From Anaerolineae bacterium (GTDB taxonomy: Bacteria; Chloroflexota; Anaerolineae; B4-G1), in contig JADHWW010000035.1 of assembly GCA_016783285.1 (NCBI GenBank), positions 1 through 18,817 of the forward strand: DNA of 18,817 nucleotides, read 5' to 3'. The notes below the pieces were generated by a model, which was not told the origin of the DNA, made no database searches, and was given only the letters and a program-made list of their open reading frames with translations. The position numbers and the translations under genes are program-made. Positions within the stretch are counted from its first letter, which is position 1. The number at the start of each line of letters is the position of its first letter. This document shows, one piece after another, positions 1 through 7,135 of the stretch.

Positions 1-1
1 T

Positions 2-88
2 CTGGCCAGTCAATCATTTCTTGAGCACATGCACGAGTATGTTCTGGAGCCAGTGCATGAGTACGTTCTGGAGCCAGTGCCCGCGTGA
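2..88 (+). CDS. 3' end of an unidentified upstream gene (partial)
   Basis: An open frame enters from the left edge and stops at a TGA at 86-88. Its last 28 codons include two copies of an eight-residue repeat, HEYVLEPV, because the underlying DNA repeat is 24 bp and so keeps frame. The next gene begins 70 bp later on the same strand, which fits an upstream co-directional gene. Nothing in this short tail identifies a family. It could also be non-coding repeat DNA that happens to be open. Confidence 0.35.
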   Translation: MASQSFLEHMHEYVLEPVHEYVLEPVPA

Positions 89-101
89 ACATTCTGGATG
101 A
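30..101 (+). repeat. 24-bp tandem repeat, two good copies plus one decayed
   Basis: Copies at 30-53 and 54-77 differ at only two positions, and a third degraded copy follows at 78-101. The period is exactly eight codons. A small GGATG/CATCC hairpin with an AAAA loop (96-109) overlaps the end of the third copy. No convincing promoter is visible between the repeat and the next gene. Confidence 0.7.
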
Positions 102-157
102 AAACATCCTCGAGTATCCAATATCCAGCATAAACTTTCTACGGAGGTGTAGTAATC

Positions 158-1351
158 ATGAACCCAATCCAACGTCGCGTTGAGGAAATGAACCGGCGGG
201 TTGCCGGACTTGAGGAGGAGGGACTGTATTTCTACATGCAGCCCATTTCTGAACTGGACGGAGCCTGGGTCACGGTCAACGGGCGGCGTATGCTCCTGTT
301 CGCCGGCTACGGCTACCTGGGCCTGCTAGGCCATCCCAAGATCAACGCAGCGGCGCAAGCGGCGCTGGCCCGCTACGGGACGGGCACCCACGGCGTCCGC
401 ATCCTGGCCGGCACGCTGCCGTTGCACGATGAACTGGAGCAGACCATCGCCCGCTTCAAGAAGGCTGAGGCGGCTATCGTCTACTCCAGTGGCTACGTCA
501 CTAACCTGGCGACGATATCAGCGCTCGTGATGAGCCGCAATGACGTCGTCATCTGCGACAAGTTCAACCATGCCAGTATCGTGGATGGCTGCTTGCTCAG
601 TCGCGCCAAGTTCGCCCGCTTCCGCCACAACGACATGGCTGACCTGGAGCGGCGCTTGCAGCAGGCCGATCCCGACGGTGGCAAACTGGTCGTCGTGGAT
701 GCTGTCTTTAGCATGGACGGCGACGTCATCAATCTGCCGGAGGTCAGCCGGCTGTGCCGCGAGTACGACACATTGCTGATGGTGGACGAGGCCCACAGCG
801 TGGGCGTGCTGGGCGAGACCGGCCACGGCATCGAGGAACACTTTGGGCTCGAAAACGCCATTGACCTGTACATGGGCACGCTTTCAAAGCCCATCCCCAG
901 CGTCGGCGGGTACGTGGCGGGGAAGCAGGATATAATCAACTATCTGAAGCACGTGGCGCGAGCGTTTGTCTTCTCGGCCTCGCTGCCCCCGGCCCAGGTT
1001 GCTGCTGCCAAGGCGTCGTTCGAGGTGATTGAGGAGGAGCCGTGGCGCGTGAAGAAACTCCGCCGCAACATTGAACTCTTTTTGGGCGGGCTCAAGGGGC
1101 GGGGCTTTAACACGCTCAACAGCGAGACGCCCATCGTGCCCATCATCTGCGGTGAGGACGAGCGGGCCTTCCAGATGACAAAGTTGTGCCAGGAGGAGAA
1201 CATCTTTGTGCTGCCGGTGGTCTCCCCCGCCGTGCCGGTCGGGCTGGCGCGCCTGCGGGCCAACGTGACGGCGGATCACTCGGAGGAGGACATCGCTTAT
1301 GCGCTGGATGTGTTCGAGCGGGCGGGCAAGGCAGTTGGGGTGATTGAATGA
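158..1351 (+). CDS. PLP-dependent alpha-oxoamine synthase (KBL/BioF/Spt-like)
   Basis: A 397-residue cytoplasmic fold-type I PLP enzyme. The family (BioF, Kbl, HemA, serine palmitoyltransferase) condenses an amino acid with an acyl-CoA or acyl-ACP and releases CO2. Visible motifs are the glycine-rich GTGTHGVRILAGT near residues 73-85, DKFNHASI near 133-140, DEAH at 210-213 and the Schiff-base lysine K244 in TLSKPIPSVGG. Family members usually have a longer, more alanine-rich version of that lysine loop, so the substrate is uncertain. The start is set by GGAGG at 143-147, ten bases before ATG. Its stop lies in the heptamer repeat that precedes the rRNA methyltransferase gene. The family is secure. 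Whether it makes 7-keto-8-aminopelargonate, 2-amino-3-ketobutyrate or a sphingoid-like base cannot be read from this window. Confidence 0.88.
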   Translation: MNPIQRRVEEMNRRVAGLEEEGLYFYMQPISELDGAWVTVNGRRMLLFAGYGYLGLLGHPKINAAAQAALARYGTGTHGVRILAGTLPLHDELEQTIARFKKAEAAIVYSSGYVTNLATISALVMSRNDVVICDKFNHASIVDGCLLSRAKFARFRHNDMADLERRLQQADPDGGKLVVVDAVFSMDGDVINLPEVSRLCREYDTLLMVDEAHSVGVLGETGHGIEEHFGLENAIDLYMGTLSKPIPSVGGYVAGKQDIINYLKHVARAFVFSASLPPAQVAAAKASFEVIEEEPWRVKKLRRNIELFLGGLKGRGFNTLNSETPIVPIICGEDERAFQMTKLCQEENIFVLPVVSPAVPVGLARLRANVTADHSEEDIAYALDVFERAGKAVGVIE

Positions 1352-1370
1352 CCAATGACCAATGACCAAT
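1348..1370 (+). repeat. Heptamer array ATGACCA, three units
   Basis: Three perfect ATGACCA units (1348-1354, 1355-1361, 1362-1368) plus AT. The first unit contains the TGA stop of the oxoamine synthase and the third provides an ATG in frame with rlmI. The same unit in reverse orientation forms the array at 3254-3295. Confidence 0.85.
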
Positions 1371-1385
1371 AAGGATTCGAGCGGG

Positions 1386-2576
1386 ATGGTGATTCTCAAG
1401 CGCAAGCGCACCAGGCCGGTGCAGCAGCGCCATCCCTGGATCTTTTCCGGCGCGATTGAGCGCATTGAGGGGGAGGTGGCAGATGGCGACGTCGTCGAGG
1501 TGCGCGACGCGGGCCGCAACTGGCTGGCGCGGGGTTACCTCAACCGGCGCTCCCAGATCGTGGTGCGGCTGCTGACCTGGCGGCAGGATGAAGTCATTGA
1601 TCGAGAGTTCTGGCGGCGGCGGCTGAAGCGAGCCATCGCTGCCCGCCAGGCGCTCGCCGGCGACCCTGCCATCACTGCCTACCGGCTCGTGCACGCCGAG
1701 TCGGACTACCTGCCGGGGCTGATCGTGGACCGGTACGGGGAGTGGCTGGTGGTGCAGTTCCTCACGTTGGGCGTGGAGCGGCGGAGGGATGAGTTGGTTG
1801 GTTTGTTGGTTGGTTTGGTGGGCGGCGTGCGGGGTGTGTACGAGCGCTCCGACGTGAAGGTGCGGGCAAAAGAGGGGCTGGGGCAGCGCACGGGGCCGCT
1901 GTGGGGGGAGAAGCCGCCAGAGTTGGTAGAGGTGCTGGAAAACGGCCATCGCTTTCTGGTGGACGTGCGGCGAGGCCACAAGACCGGCTTTTACCTGGAT
2001 CAGCGGGAGAACCGGGCGCGACTGCCGGATTTTTGCGCTGGCGCAGAGGTACTCGATGCTTTCGCCTACAGTGGAGGGTTCGGTGTCTATGCGGCGGCGA
2101 GTGGGGCGAAGACAGTCACACTGGTCGAGAGTTCCGCTCCGGCGCTGGCCCTGGCGCGGCGCCAGTTTGCGCTCGTGGGGCAGACTTTCCAGTCTGCCAA
2201 GGTTGAGTACGTGGAGGGTGACGTCTTTAGTGTCTTGCGCGGCTATCGCGCCCAGGGAGTCAAGTTTGACGTCGTCGTGCTCGACCCGCCCAAGTTCGCC
2301 CGCAGCGAGCGGGAGGTGGAGCGAGCGGCGCGGGCCTACAAAGACGTCAATCTGCTGGCCTTCCAGTTGCTCCGGCCGGGTGGGGTGCTGTTCACTTGCT
2401 CTTGCTCTGGCGCGGTTTCCGCCGACTTGTTTCACAAGATCGTCTTTGGCGCTGCGGTGGACGCAAAGCGGGACGCGCAGATCATTGGCCACCTGGCGCA
2501 GGGGAGCGATCATCCCGTGGCGCTGACATTTCCGGAGGGGGCGTATCTCAAGGGGTTAATCTGCCGGGTGTGGTAG
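1386..2576 (+). CDS. rlmI: 23S rRNA (cytosine-C5)-methyltransferase RlmI-like
   Basis: Class I SAM-dependent methyltransferase with an N-terminal PUA domain. RlmI makes m5C1962 in 23S rRNA. The PUA-like part covers about the first 80 residues (HPWIFSGAI, RGYLNRRSQIVVRLL). The SAM site is DAFAYSGGFGVYAA, followed by the VVLDPPKF motif. The segment FTCSCSGAVSADLF holds the expected catalytic cysteine, and the C-terminus DHPVALTFPEGAYLKGLICRVW closely resembles that of E. coli RlmI. I prefer ATG 1386: AAGGA lies at 1371-1375, the protein is 396 residues as in E. coli, and MVILKRKR is the expected N-terminus. An in-frame ATG at 1362 lies in the heptamer repeat and lacks a ribosome site. The last 21 bases overlap the convergent toxin gene. 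A GGTT-rich slippery run at about 1791-1824 encodes ELVGLLVGLVGG. Confidence 0.9.
   Translation: MVILKRKRTRPVQQRHPWIFSGAIERIEGEVADGDVVEVRDAGRNWLARGYLNRRSQIVVRLLTWRQDEVIDREFWRRRLKRAIAARQALAGDPAITAYRLVHAESDYLPGLIVDRYGEWLVVQFLTLGVERRRDELVGLLVGLVGGVRGVYERSDVKVRAKEGLGQRTGPLWGEKPPELVEVLENGHRFLVDVRRGHKTGFYLDQRENRARLPDFCAGAEVLDAFAYSGGFGVYAAASGAKTVTLVESSAPALALARRQFALVGQTFQSAKVEYVEGDVFSVLRGYRAQGVKFDVVVLDPPKFARSEREVERAARAYKDVNLLAFQLLRPGGVLFTCSCSGAVSADLFHKIVFGAAVDAKRDAQIIGHLAQGSDHPVALTFPEGAYLKGLICRVW
2179..2198. repeat. Perfect 8-bp hairpin inside rlmI
   Basis: GGCAGACT, TTCC, AGTCTGCC forms an 8-bp stem with a 4-base loop. It encodes GQTFQSA between the SAM-binding helix and the DPPKF motif. Compared with remembered E. 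coli RlmI, the protein is only about two residues longer here, so the hairpin may have replaced sequence more than added to it. I believe similar palindromes recur in Chloroflexota genomes, but this is from memory. Confidence 0.55.
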
Positions 2577-2897
2577 GCAATTGGGGTGCGAGTTGAAATC
2601 GGTGTCATACTCTGCAGGTTCCTCGAACAACTGCCGCCATTTGCGGTAGGTGCGTTCCGAGCGGCGGCAGACCCGGCCAATGAGGACGAGACACTCGTCA
2701 TCCAGCACCTGGTAGATCACGCGGTAGTTGCCCACGCGCAGGCGGTAGACGTCGGGTCCCAGTTGTTTGATGCCGTAGGGACGGGGCGTCTTTGCCAGAG
2801 ACTGGATGGCAGCAATCACTCGGTCGGGGCGGGGCAGACGCTCGATCTCTCGCTCCACGCGCCGCCCTGTATTCTCCACGTGGTACCTATTGCTCAC
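2556..2897 (-). CDS. RelE/ParE-family toxin
   Basis: A 113-residue protein whose core matches the RelE/ParE ribonuclease-fold toxins: YRLRVGNYRVIYQVLDDE, then a basic segment RVCRRSERTYR. RelE-type members cleave mRNA at the ribosome, while ParE-type members inhibit gyrase. The sequence does not decide, although the arginine-rich end looks RelE-like. It starts with GTG (2897-2895) and overlaps the antitoxin gene by 11 bases, the usual antitoxin-first arrangement with translational coupling. Typical members have 84-95 residues. The extra tail of about 25 residues (EEPAEYDTDF onward) is rich in P, D and H and runs over the last 21 bases of rlmI. The tail may have arisen by loss of an original stop codon. 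Confidence 0.85.
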   Translation of the reverse strand: MSNRYHVENTGRRVEREIERLPRPDRVIAAIQSLAKTPRPYGIKQLGPDVYRLRVGNYRVIYQVLDDECLVLIGRVCRRSERTYRKWRQLFEEPAEYDTDFNSHPNCLPHPAD

Positions 2898-3159
2898 GGC
2901 TCTCCAGTTCAGCGACGAATTCCTCGAAAGGACGTCCCTCTCCGGCCCTGTACTCCGCCAGGCCCCGATACATCCAGTAGAGGTCCTCCAGGTCCTCCAG
3001 ATGATCCAGTAGCCGGTCCAGGACTTGGCAGCCGATGAAGTAGCCAGCCGGTCGCCCGTGGCGGGTGATCATCACTGTCTTGCCGTCGGCGGCCTCGTCC
3101 AGCAGGCGGGATATATTTTGGCGCACATCGCGCACTGGCAGTATCTTCCTGGTTACCAT
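2887..3159 (-). CDS. Phd/YefM-family antitoxin
   Basis: A 90-residue antitoxin. The N-terminal DNA-binding Phd/YefM domain reads ILPVRDVRQNISRLLDEA, then GKTVMITRHGRPAGYFI. The acidic C-terminal part (LLDHLEDLEDLYW to FEEFVAELESREQ) would wrap the toxin. The frame is open further upstream to 3213, but I place the start at ATG 3159. GGGAG lies seven bases before it, and the upstream part of the frame overlaps the -10 element of the promoter, so it would not be transcribed. It lies first in the operon, with its TAG inside the toxin's first codons. Members of this family repress their own operon, and a matching inverted repeat lies in the leader. Confidence 0.87.
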   Translation of the reverse strand: MVTRKILPVRDVRQNISRLLDEAADGKTVMITRHGRPAGYFIGCQVLDRLLDHLEDLEDLYWMYRGLAEYRAGEGRPFEEFVAELESREQ

Positions 3160-3176
3160 TTCTTCACTCCCTGGCA

Positions 3177-3204
3177 TGTACCAATCGTGTATCATTTGTG
3201 TACA
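3177..3204. promoter_or_regulatory. Candidate antitoxin operator
   Basis: An inverted repeat, TGTAC at 3177-3181 and GTACA at 3200-3204, has an AT-rich centre that also carries a repeated GTGTA. It spans the expected transcription start and touches the -10 element of the toxin-antitoxin promoter. Phd/YefM antitoxins autorepress from such sites. The assignment is by position and symmetry only. Confidence 0.5.
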
Positions 3205-3232
3205 TTCTAGCACGTTTCAGCAGGCGTGTCAA
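3204..3232 (-). promoter_or_regulatory. Sigma-70-type promoter of the toxin-antitoxin operon
   Basis: Read on the - strand: a perfect -35 TTGACA (3232-3227), a 17-base spacer, then -10 TAGAAT (3209-3204), one base off consensus. Transcription would start near 3197, leaving a leader of about 38 bases before the ATG at 3159. Confidence 0.75.
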
Positions 3233-3253
3233 AAACAGCGGTCAGCCGTTAGC

Positions 3254-3295
3254 ATTGGTCATTGGTCATTGGTCATTGGTCATTGGTCATTGGTC
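3254..3295 (-). repeat. Heptamer array ATTGGTC, six units
   Basis: Six perfect copies of ATTGGTC, followed by ATTGT. This is the reverse complement of the ATGACCA unit at 1348-1370. The array fills the divergent space between the toxin-antitoxin promoter and the secA promoter. Confidence 0.9.
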
Positions 3296-3305
3296 ATTGT
3301 TCCTG

Positions 3306-3334
3306 CTTGCATTTACACGGCCTGCGGGTATAAT
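3306..3334 (+). promoter_or_regulatory. Probable secA promoter
   Basis: A perfect -10 TATAAT at 3329-3334, preceded by a weak -35 (CTTGCA at 3306-3311 with a 17-base spacer, or TTGCAT with 16). The predicted start is near 3341, giving a leader of about 25 bases to the TTG start of secA. Confidence 0.6.
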
Positions 3335-3366
3335 GGGCAAATAACATTGAGAAAGGATTGAATGGA

Positions 3367-6300
3367 TTGACACTGCGAGGGCTGTTCAAAAAAATCGTCG
3401 GCGACTCCAATCAGCGCGAGATCGCCCGGCTGCAAAAGGTGGTCGAGCACATCAACACAGTGCTTGAGCCAGAGTTCGAGGAGCTGAGCGACGCTCAACT
3501 ACAGGCCAAGACCGGCGAGTTCCGCCAGCGTCTGGCGCACGGCGAGACACTCGACGACGTTCTGGCCGAGGCTTTCACGGCTGTGCGTGAGGCGGCCAAG
3601 CGCGCCATCGGCCTGCGCCACTATGACGTGCAATTGATCGGCGGTATTCTTCTTCACCAGGGCAAGATCACCGAGATGAAGACCGGCGAGGGGAAAACCC
3701 TCGTCGCCACGCTGCCGCTCTATCTCAACGCGCTGGAGGGGAAGGGTGTCCACCTGATCACGGTGAACGATTATCTGGCCCGGCGCGACGGTGGCTGGAT
3801 GGGCCCGGTTTTCGAGGCCCTGGGGATCAGCGTGGGATTGGTGATCCCTCAGTTCTCTGGCGTCTATGATTCTGGTTATGTTGATCCTGCCGGCAATCTG
3901 GAAGACGAGCGATTGGTCCACTGGCGTCCGGTTCGACGACAGGAAGCGTACCAGGCGGACGTTACCTACGGCACCAACAATGAATTTGGCTTCGACTACC
4001 TGCGCGACAACATGGTACACGACCTGAGCCAGTGCGTGCAGCAGGAACCCTATTACGCCATCGTCGACGAGGTGGACAACGTCCTGATTGACGAGGCGCG
4101 CACGCCGCTCATCATCTCTGGGCCGGCCGAGGAATCTTCGGAACTTTACCTCCGCTTCGCCGGCATCGTGCGCCGGTTGCAAGCCAGTAGTCCCGAGAGT
4201 GTTGAACTGGAAGAGCCGGATGGCGACTACGTGGTGGAGGAAAGGACGCAGATCGTCACGCTGACAGAACAGGGAGTGAAGCGCGTCGAGCGGGTGCTCC
4301 CGGAGGTCGGGACGGGGGCGGGCCTCTACGATCCCAAGCACACTCACATGCTGCCCTACCTCGACAATGCGCTGCGCGCTCACGTCATCTACAAGCGCGA
4401 CAAGGCCTACATTGTCAAGGACGGCCAGGTACTCATCGTAGACGAGTTCACCGGCCGTCTGCTGCACGGGCGGCGTTATTCCGAGGGGTTGCACCAGGCG
4501 ATTGAGGCCAAAGAGGGTGTGGCCGTGCAGCGCGAAAGCCTGACCTACGCCACTATCACTTTCCAGAACTATTTCCGCATGTACGAGAAACTGGCGGGGA
4601 TGACGGGAACCGCTGCTTCCGAGGCCGAAGAGTTCCGCAAGATCTATGACCTGGACGTGGTGGTGCTTCCCACTAACGTCGAGTATCGTGCCACTTATGG
4701 TGACCTGACTATCCACCAGCGGCACACAGACGAGATCGAGGAGGTCGCCTTCGCCGGGGTGCTGGACTCTCCCCCCCTCACAGGGGGGGCTGGGGGGGGT
4801 GTGACGGTGACCACCTACGAGCCATCCGATGGGGCTTGTCTTGAGCATAGTCGAAGGGCTTGTCCTGAGGCCTCCGCTGAGGCGTCGGCCGAAGCGCATA
4901 GTCGAAGGGCTTGTCCTGAGCATAGTCGAAGGAACAGGCGGCGATACTTTAAGCGGCTCGACTTGCCGGACGTGATCTACATGACCGAGCAGACCAAGTT
5001 CCACGCTGTGGTGGACGGGATCGGAGCGCTGCACGAGGCCAGCCGGCCGGTGCTGGTGGGCACCATCGCTATCGAAACTTCAGAGCATCTGTCGCGATTG
5101 CTTAAACAGCGAGACATTCCCCACCGGGTGCTCAACGGCAAGCGTCACGAGCAGGAGGCGGTGATCGTGGCCCAGGCCGGCCGTCCTGGCGCGGTGACCA
5201 TTGCCACTAACATGGCCGGCCGGGGCGTGGACATTGTGCTGGGAGGCAATCCAGATGGCCTGGCGGCAAAGTTGTTGGAGCAGCGTTTCAAGAAAGTAGC
5301 GGAGAGATTTGCCAACGCCATAGTCAACGGCCAAGAGAAAGAGGCGCTAAAGATCGTGGAGGGTGTGCCGGGGTTCCCATCGGACTCTGTGGAACTGGCC
5401 CAGAGGTTACAGGTCGAATACGAGTCTTATGAGATATCTCAATCGCAACAGCGTCTGGACAAGTTTATCGCCGATCAGTTGATCGAAGAAAAAGTGATCG
5501 AGAAAAAGTATCACGGCCCGGTCGTGGGAATAGCCAGGTCAGCCCTGCGTGAGGATTGGGTGGCCGCGTTGGATGGTACCCGGCTGCCGGAGGCTCTCTC
5601 TCGGCGTATCATCGGCGAGATTCAGCGTGTCCGGGCCAAATACGAGGCCCCAGGTAGCAAGACGACCTACGTTGCCGACGGTCTGTTTAGCCGCTACTAT
5701 ACGGCTATGTCGGCGCTGGTCCGCGCAGTGCTCCAGGGTAGGCAGGAACAAGCGTTGACGTTGATCCAGCAGTACCCCGAACTCGACGAGAAACTGATCG
5801 CCGAGATCGCGCACATCAGGGAGCAATGCGAACTGGATGGGCAGCGTGTGCGTGACCTGGGCGGTCTGCACGTGATTGGAACCGAGCGGCACGAGGCCCG
5901 CCGCATTGATAACCAGTTGCGCGGGCGTTGTGCACGCCAGGGGGACGCCGGCTCCTCTCGCTTCTACATCTCGTTGGGGGATGAGTTGATGTGCCGCTTC
6001 GGCGGTGAGCGGGTGCAGGGAATGATGGGTCGGTTTGGCATGGAGGATATGCCGCTCCAGCACGCTTGGCTCGACAAGACGATTGAGTCGGCCCAGAAGC
6101 GGGTGGAGGGGTACAACTTTGACATCCGCAAGCACGTGTTGGAGTACGACGACGTGGTCAACAAGCAGCGTGAGGTCATCTACGCCCAGCGGCGCGAGGT
6201 GCTCAGCCAGCCCGACCTGCGCGACCAGGTGCTGCGGATGGTGCAGGAGGAGATCAGCCGGCTGGTGGCGGTTCACATGCCCGGGCCCGACCGGGAAGAC

Positions 6301-7122
6301 TGGGACGCTCTCGGACTGTACAACGAGTTGCGCCTGTTCTTGCCGCTAACGTCGAATGTGGGCTTTATTGGATGGGCCGAACTGGCGCCCGATGAGATCG
6401 AAACGAAATTGTACGAACTGGCAGAGTCGGCCTACGACGGGTTGAACCAGAGGCTGGCCGGGCAATTGTTCGACCGGATGCAAAAGGAAGGCGTGACTCT
6501 CGAGGGCCTGGCTGACGGCGCCGACCCACTGCGGCGGCTCGTTTACAAGCGTATCCTCGACCGTCTCGACTCGAACCCCGCCCCTGATCTTCTGGGCGCT
6601 CCGCTTCGTAATCTGCCCCCGCAGGTCAAGAGTGAGGTCGAGACCGTGTTTGCGGACGTCTTCCGGCTGCACCGAGACCGGCGGTTGATGCTGCAGGCAG
6701 TAGATAGACTGTGGGTGCGCCATCTTACGGACCTGGAGGCGTTGCGCGAAGGCATTGGGCTGCGGGCTTACGGGCAGCAAAACCCGCTGGTGGCCTACCG
6801 CAAGGAAGCGTACGAGATGTACGAGGCCCTGCTTGTCAGTATTCAGCAGATGATCGCCCGGTCTGTCTATCTTGTGCCGCGGCCGGTTGCCCCTCGACGG
6901 CGGCGCCAGATGCCGCAAAAGACACGTTCCGGGCAACCGGTTCGCGCTGCACCCAACGAATTGCCGGGGCGCAACGATCCCTGCTGGTGTGGCAGCGGCC
7001 TAAAGTACAAGAATTGCCACATGCGCCTGGATCAGGAGAAGCGGCGAGGAGCGAGGATGGCCCCTTCGCCCCGCACGTCTCCTGGCAAGAAAAGAGGCCG
7101 GCGCAAAACAAGACGGAGATAG
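3367..7122 (+). CDS. secA: Protein translocase ATPase SecA, enlarged
   Basis: The motor ATPase that drives preproteins through SecYEG. With TTG 3367 as start the protein has 1251 residues, against about 840-900 in B. subtilis and E. coli. Walker A is MKTGEGKT (K110), Walker B is DEVD (234-237), motif VI is QLRGRCARQGD near 851, and the C-terminal zinc/SecB-type motif has C1206, C1208, C1217 and H1218. The extra length comes from a YVDPAGNLEDERLVHWRPV segment near residue 175, a repeat-filled loop (about 450-525), and about 200 residues between GGNP and GGLHVIGTER (about 630-830). From memory, Chloroflexota SecAs share at least the first and part of the second. AAGGA at 3353-3357 is nine bases from TTG 3367. 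An upstream in-frame TTG at 3358 has no spacing to that site. The winged-helix gene follows after 13 bases. Confidence 0.93.
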   Translation: MTLRGLFKKIVGDSNQREIARLQKVVEHINTVLEPEFEELSDAQLQAKTGEFRQRLAHGETLDDVLAEAFTAVREAAKRAIGLRHYDVQLIGGILLHQGKITEMKTGEGKTLVATLPLYLNALEGKGVHLITVNDYLARRDGGWMGPVFEALGISVGLVIPQFSGVYDSGYVDPAGNLEDERLVHWRPVRRQEAYQADVTYGTNNEFGFDYLRDNMVHDLSQCVQQEPYYAIVDEVDNVLIDEARTPLIISGPAEESSELYLRFAGIVRRLQASSPESVELEEPDGDYVVEERTQIVTLTEQGVKRVERVLPEVGTGAGLYDPKHTHMLPYLDNALRAHVIYKRDKAYIVKDGQVLIVDEFTGRLLHGRRYSEGLHQAIEAKEGVAVQRESLTYATITFQNYFRMYEKLAGMTGTAASEAEEFRKIYDLDVVVLPTNVEYRATYGDLTIHQRHTDEIEEVAFAGVLDSPPLTGGAGGGVTVTTYEPSDGACLEHSRRACPEASAEASAEAHSRRACPEHSRRNRRRYFKRLDLPDVIYMTEQTKFHAVVDGIGALHEASRPVLVGTIAIETSEHLSRLLKQRDIPHRVLNGKRHEQEAVIVAQAGRPGAVTIATNMAGRGVDIVLGGNPDGLAAKLLEQRFKKVAERFANAIVNGQEKEALKIVEGVPGFPSDSVELAQRLQVEYESYEISQSQQRLDKFIADQLIEEKVIEKKYHGPVVGIARSALREDWVAALDGTRLPEALSRRIIGEIQRVRAKYEAPGSKTTYVADGLFSRYYTAMSALVRAVLQGRQEQALTLIQQYPELDEKLIAEIAHIREQCELDGQRVRDLGGLHVIGTERHEARRIDNQLRGRCARQGDAGSSRFYISLGDELMCRFGGERVQGMMGRFGMEDMPLQHAWLDKTIESAQKRVEGYNFDIRKHVLEYDDVVNKQREVIYAQRREVLSQPDLRDQVLRMVQEEISRLVAVHMPGPDREDWDALGLYNELRLFLPLTSNVGFIGWAELAPDEIETKLYELAESAYDGLNQRLAGQLFDRMQKEGVTLEGLADGADPLRRLVYKRILDRLDSNPAPDLLGAPLRNLPPQVKSEVETVFADVFRLHRDRRLMLQAVDRLWVRHLTDLEALREGIGLRAYGQQNPLVAYRKEAYEMYEALLVSIQQMIARSVYLVPRPVAPRRRRQMPQKTRSGQPVRAAPNELPGRNDPCWCGSGLKYKNCHMRLDQEKRRGARMAPSPRTSPGKKRGRRKTRRR
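4767..4800. repeat. C-run/G-run hairpin inside secA
   Basis: A seven-C run, TCACA and a seven-G run can pair as a stem. CT and an eight-G run follow. It encodes SPPLTGGAGGG at about residues 468-478, between VLD and VTVTTYE, a stretch with no resemblance to SecA. Its phase is compatible with the gene frame. Confidence 0.7.
4832..4930 (+). repeat. In-frame REP-like repeat block inside secA, three units
   Basis: Unit 1 (4832-4855, 24 nt) and unit 3 (4907-4930, 24 nt) differ at one position. They start GGGCTTGTC and end CATAGTCGAA. Unit 2 (4856-4906, 51 nt) is the same unit interrupted by 27 nt. The total of 99 nt adds exactly 33 codons, read as ACLEHSRR, ACPEASAEASAEAHSRR and ACPEHSRR. Removing it joins EPSDG to NRRRYFKRLDLPD, the order expected for this SecA loop. 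Confidence 0.88.
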
Positions 7123-7135
7123 AGGAGGGAGACTA

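Noticed and set aside
1143..2513. A 456-codon - strand frame opposite the oxoamine synthase and rlmI
   Set aside because: It crosses two real genes, is rich in P, R and H as expected for an antisense shadow, and has no motif.
3160..3213. Longer antitoxin start at 3213
   Set aside because: This segment overlaps the -10 element and predicted transcription start; the ribosome site fits ATG 3159.
4832..4930. SecA repeat block as a frameshift or pseudogene
   Set aside because: The block is exactly 33 codons, and all downstream SecA motifs including the C-terminal zinc motif remain in frame.
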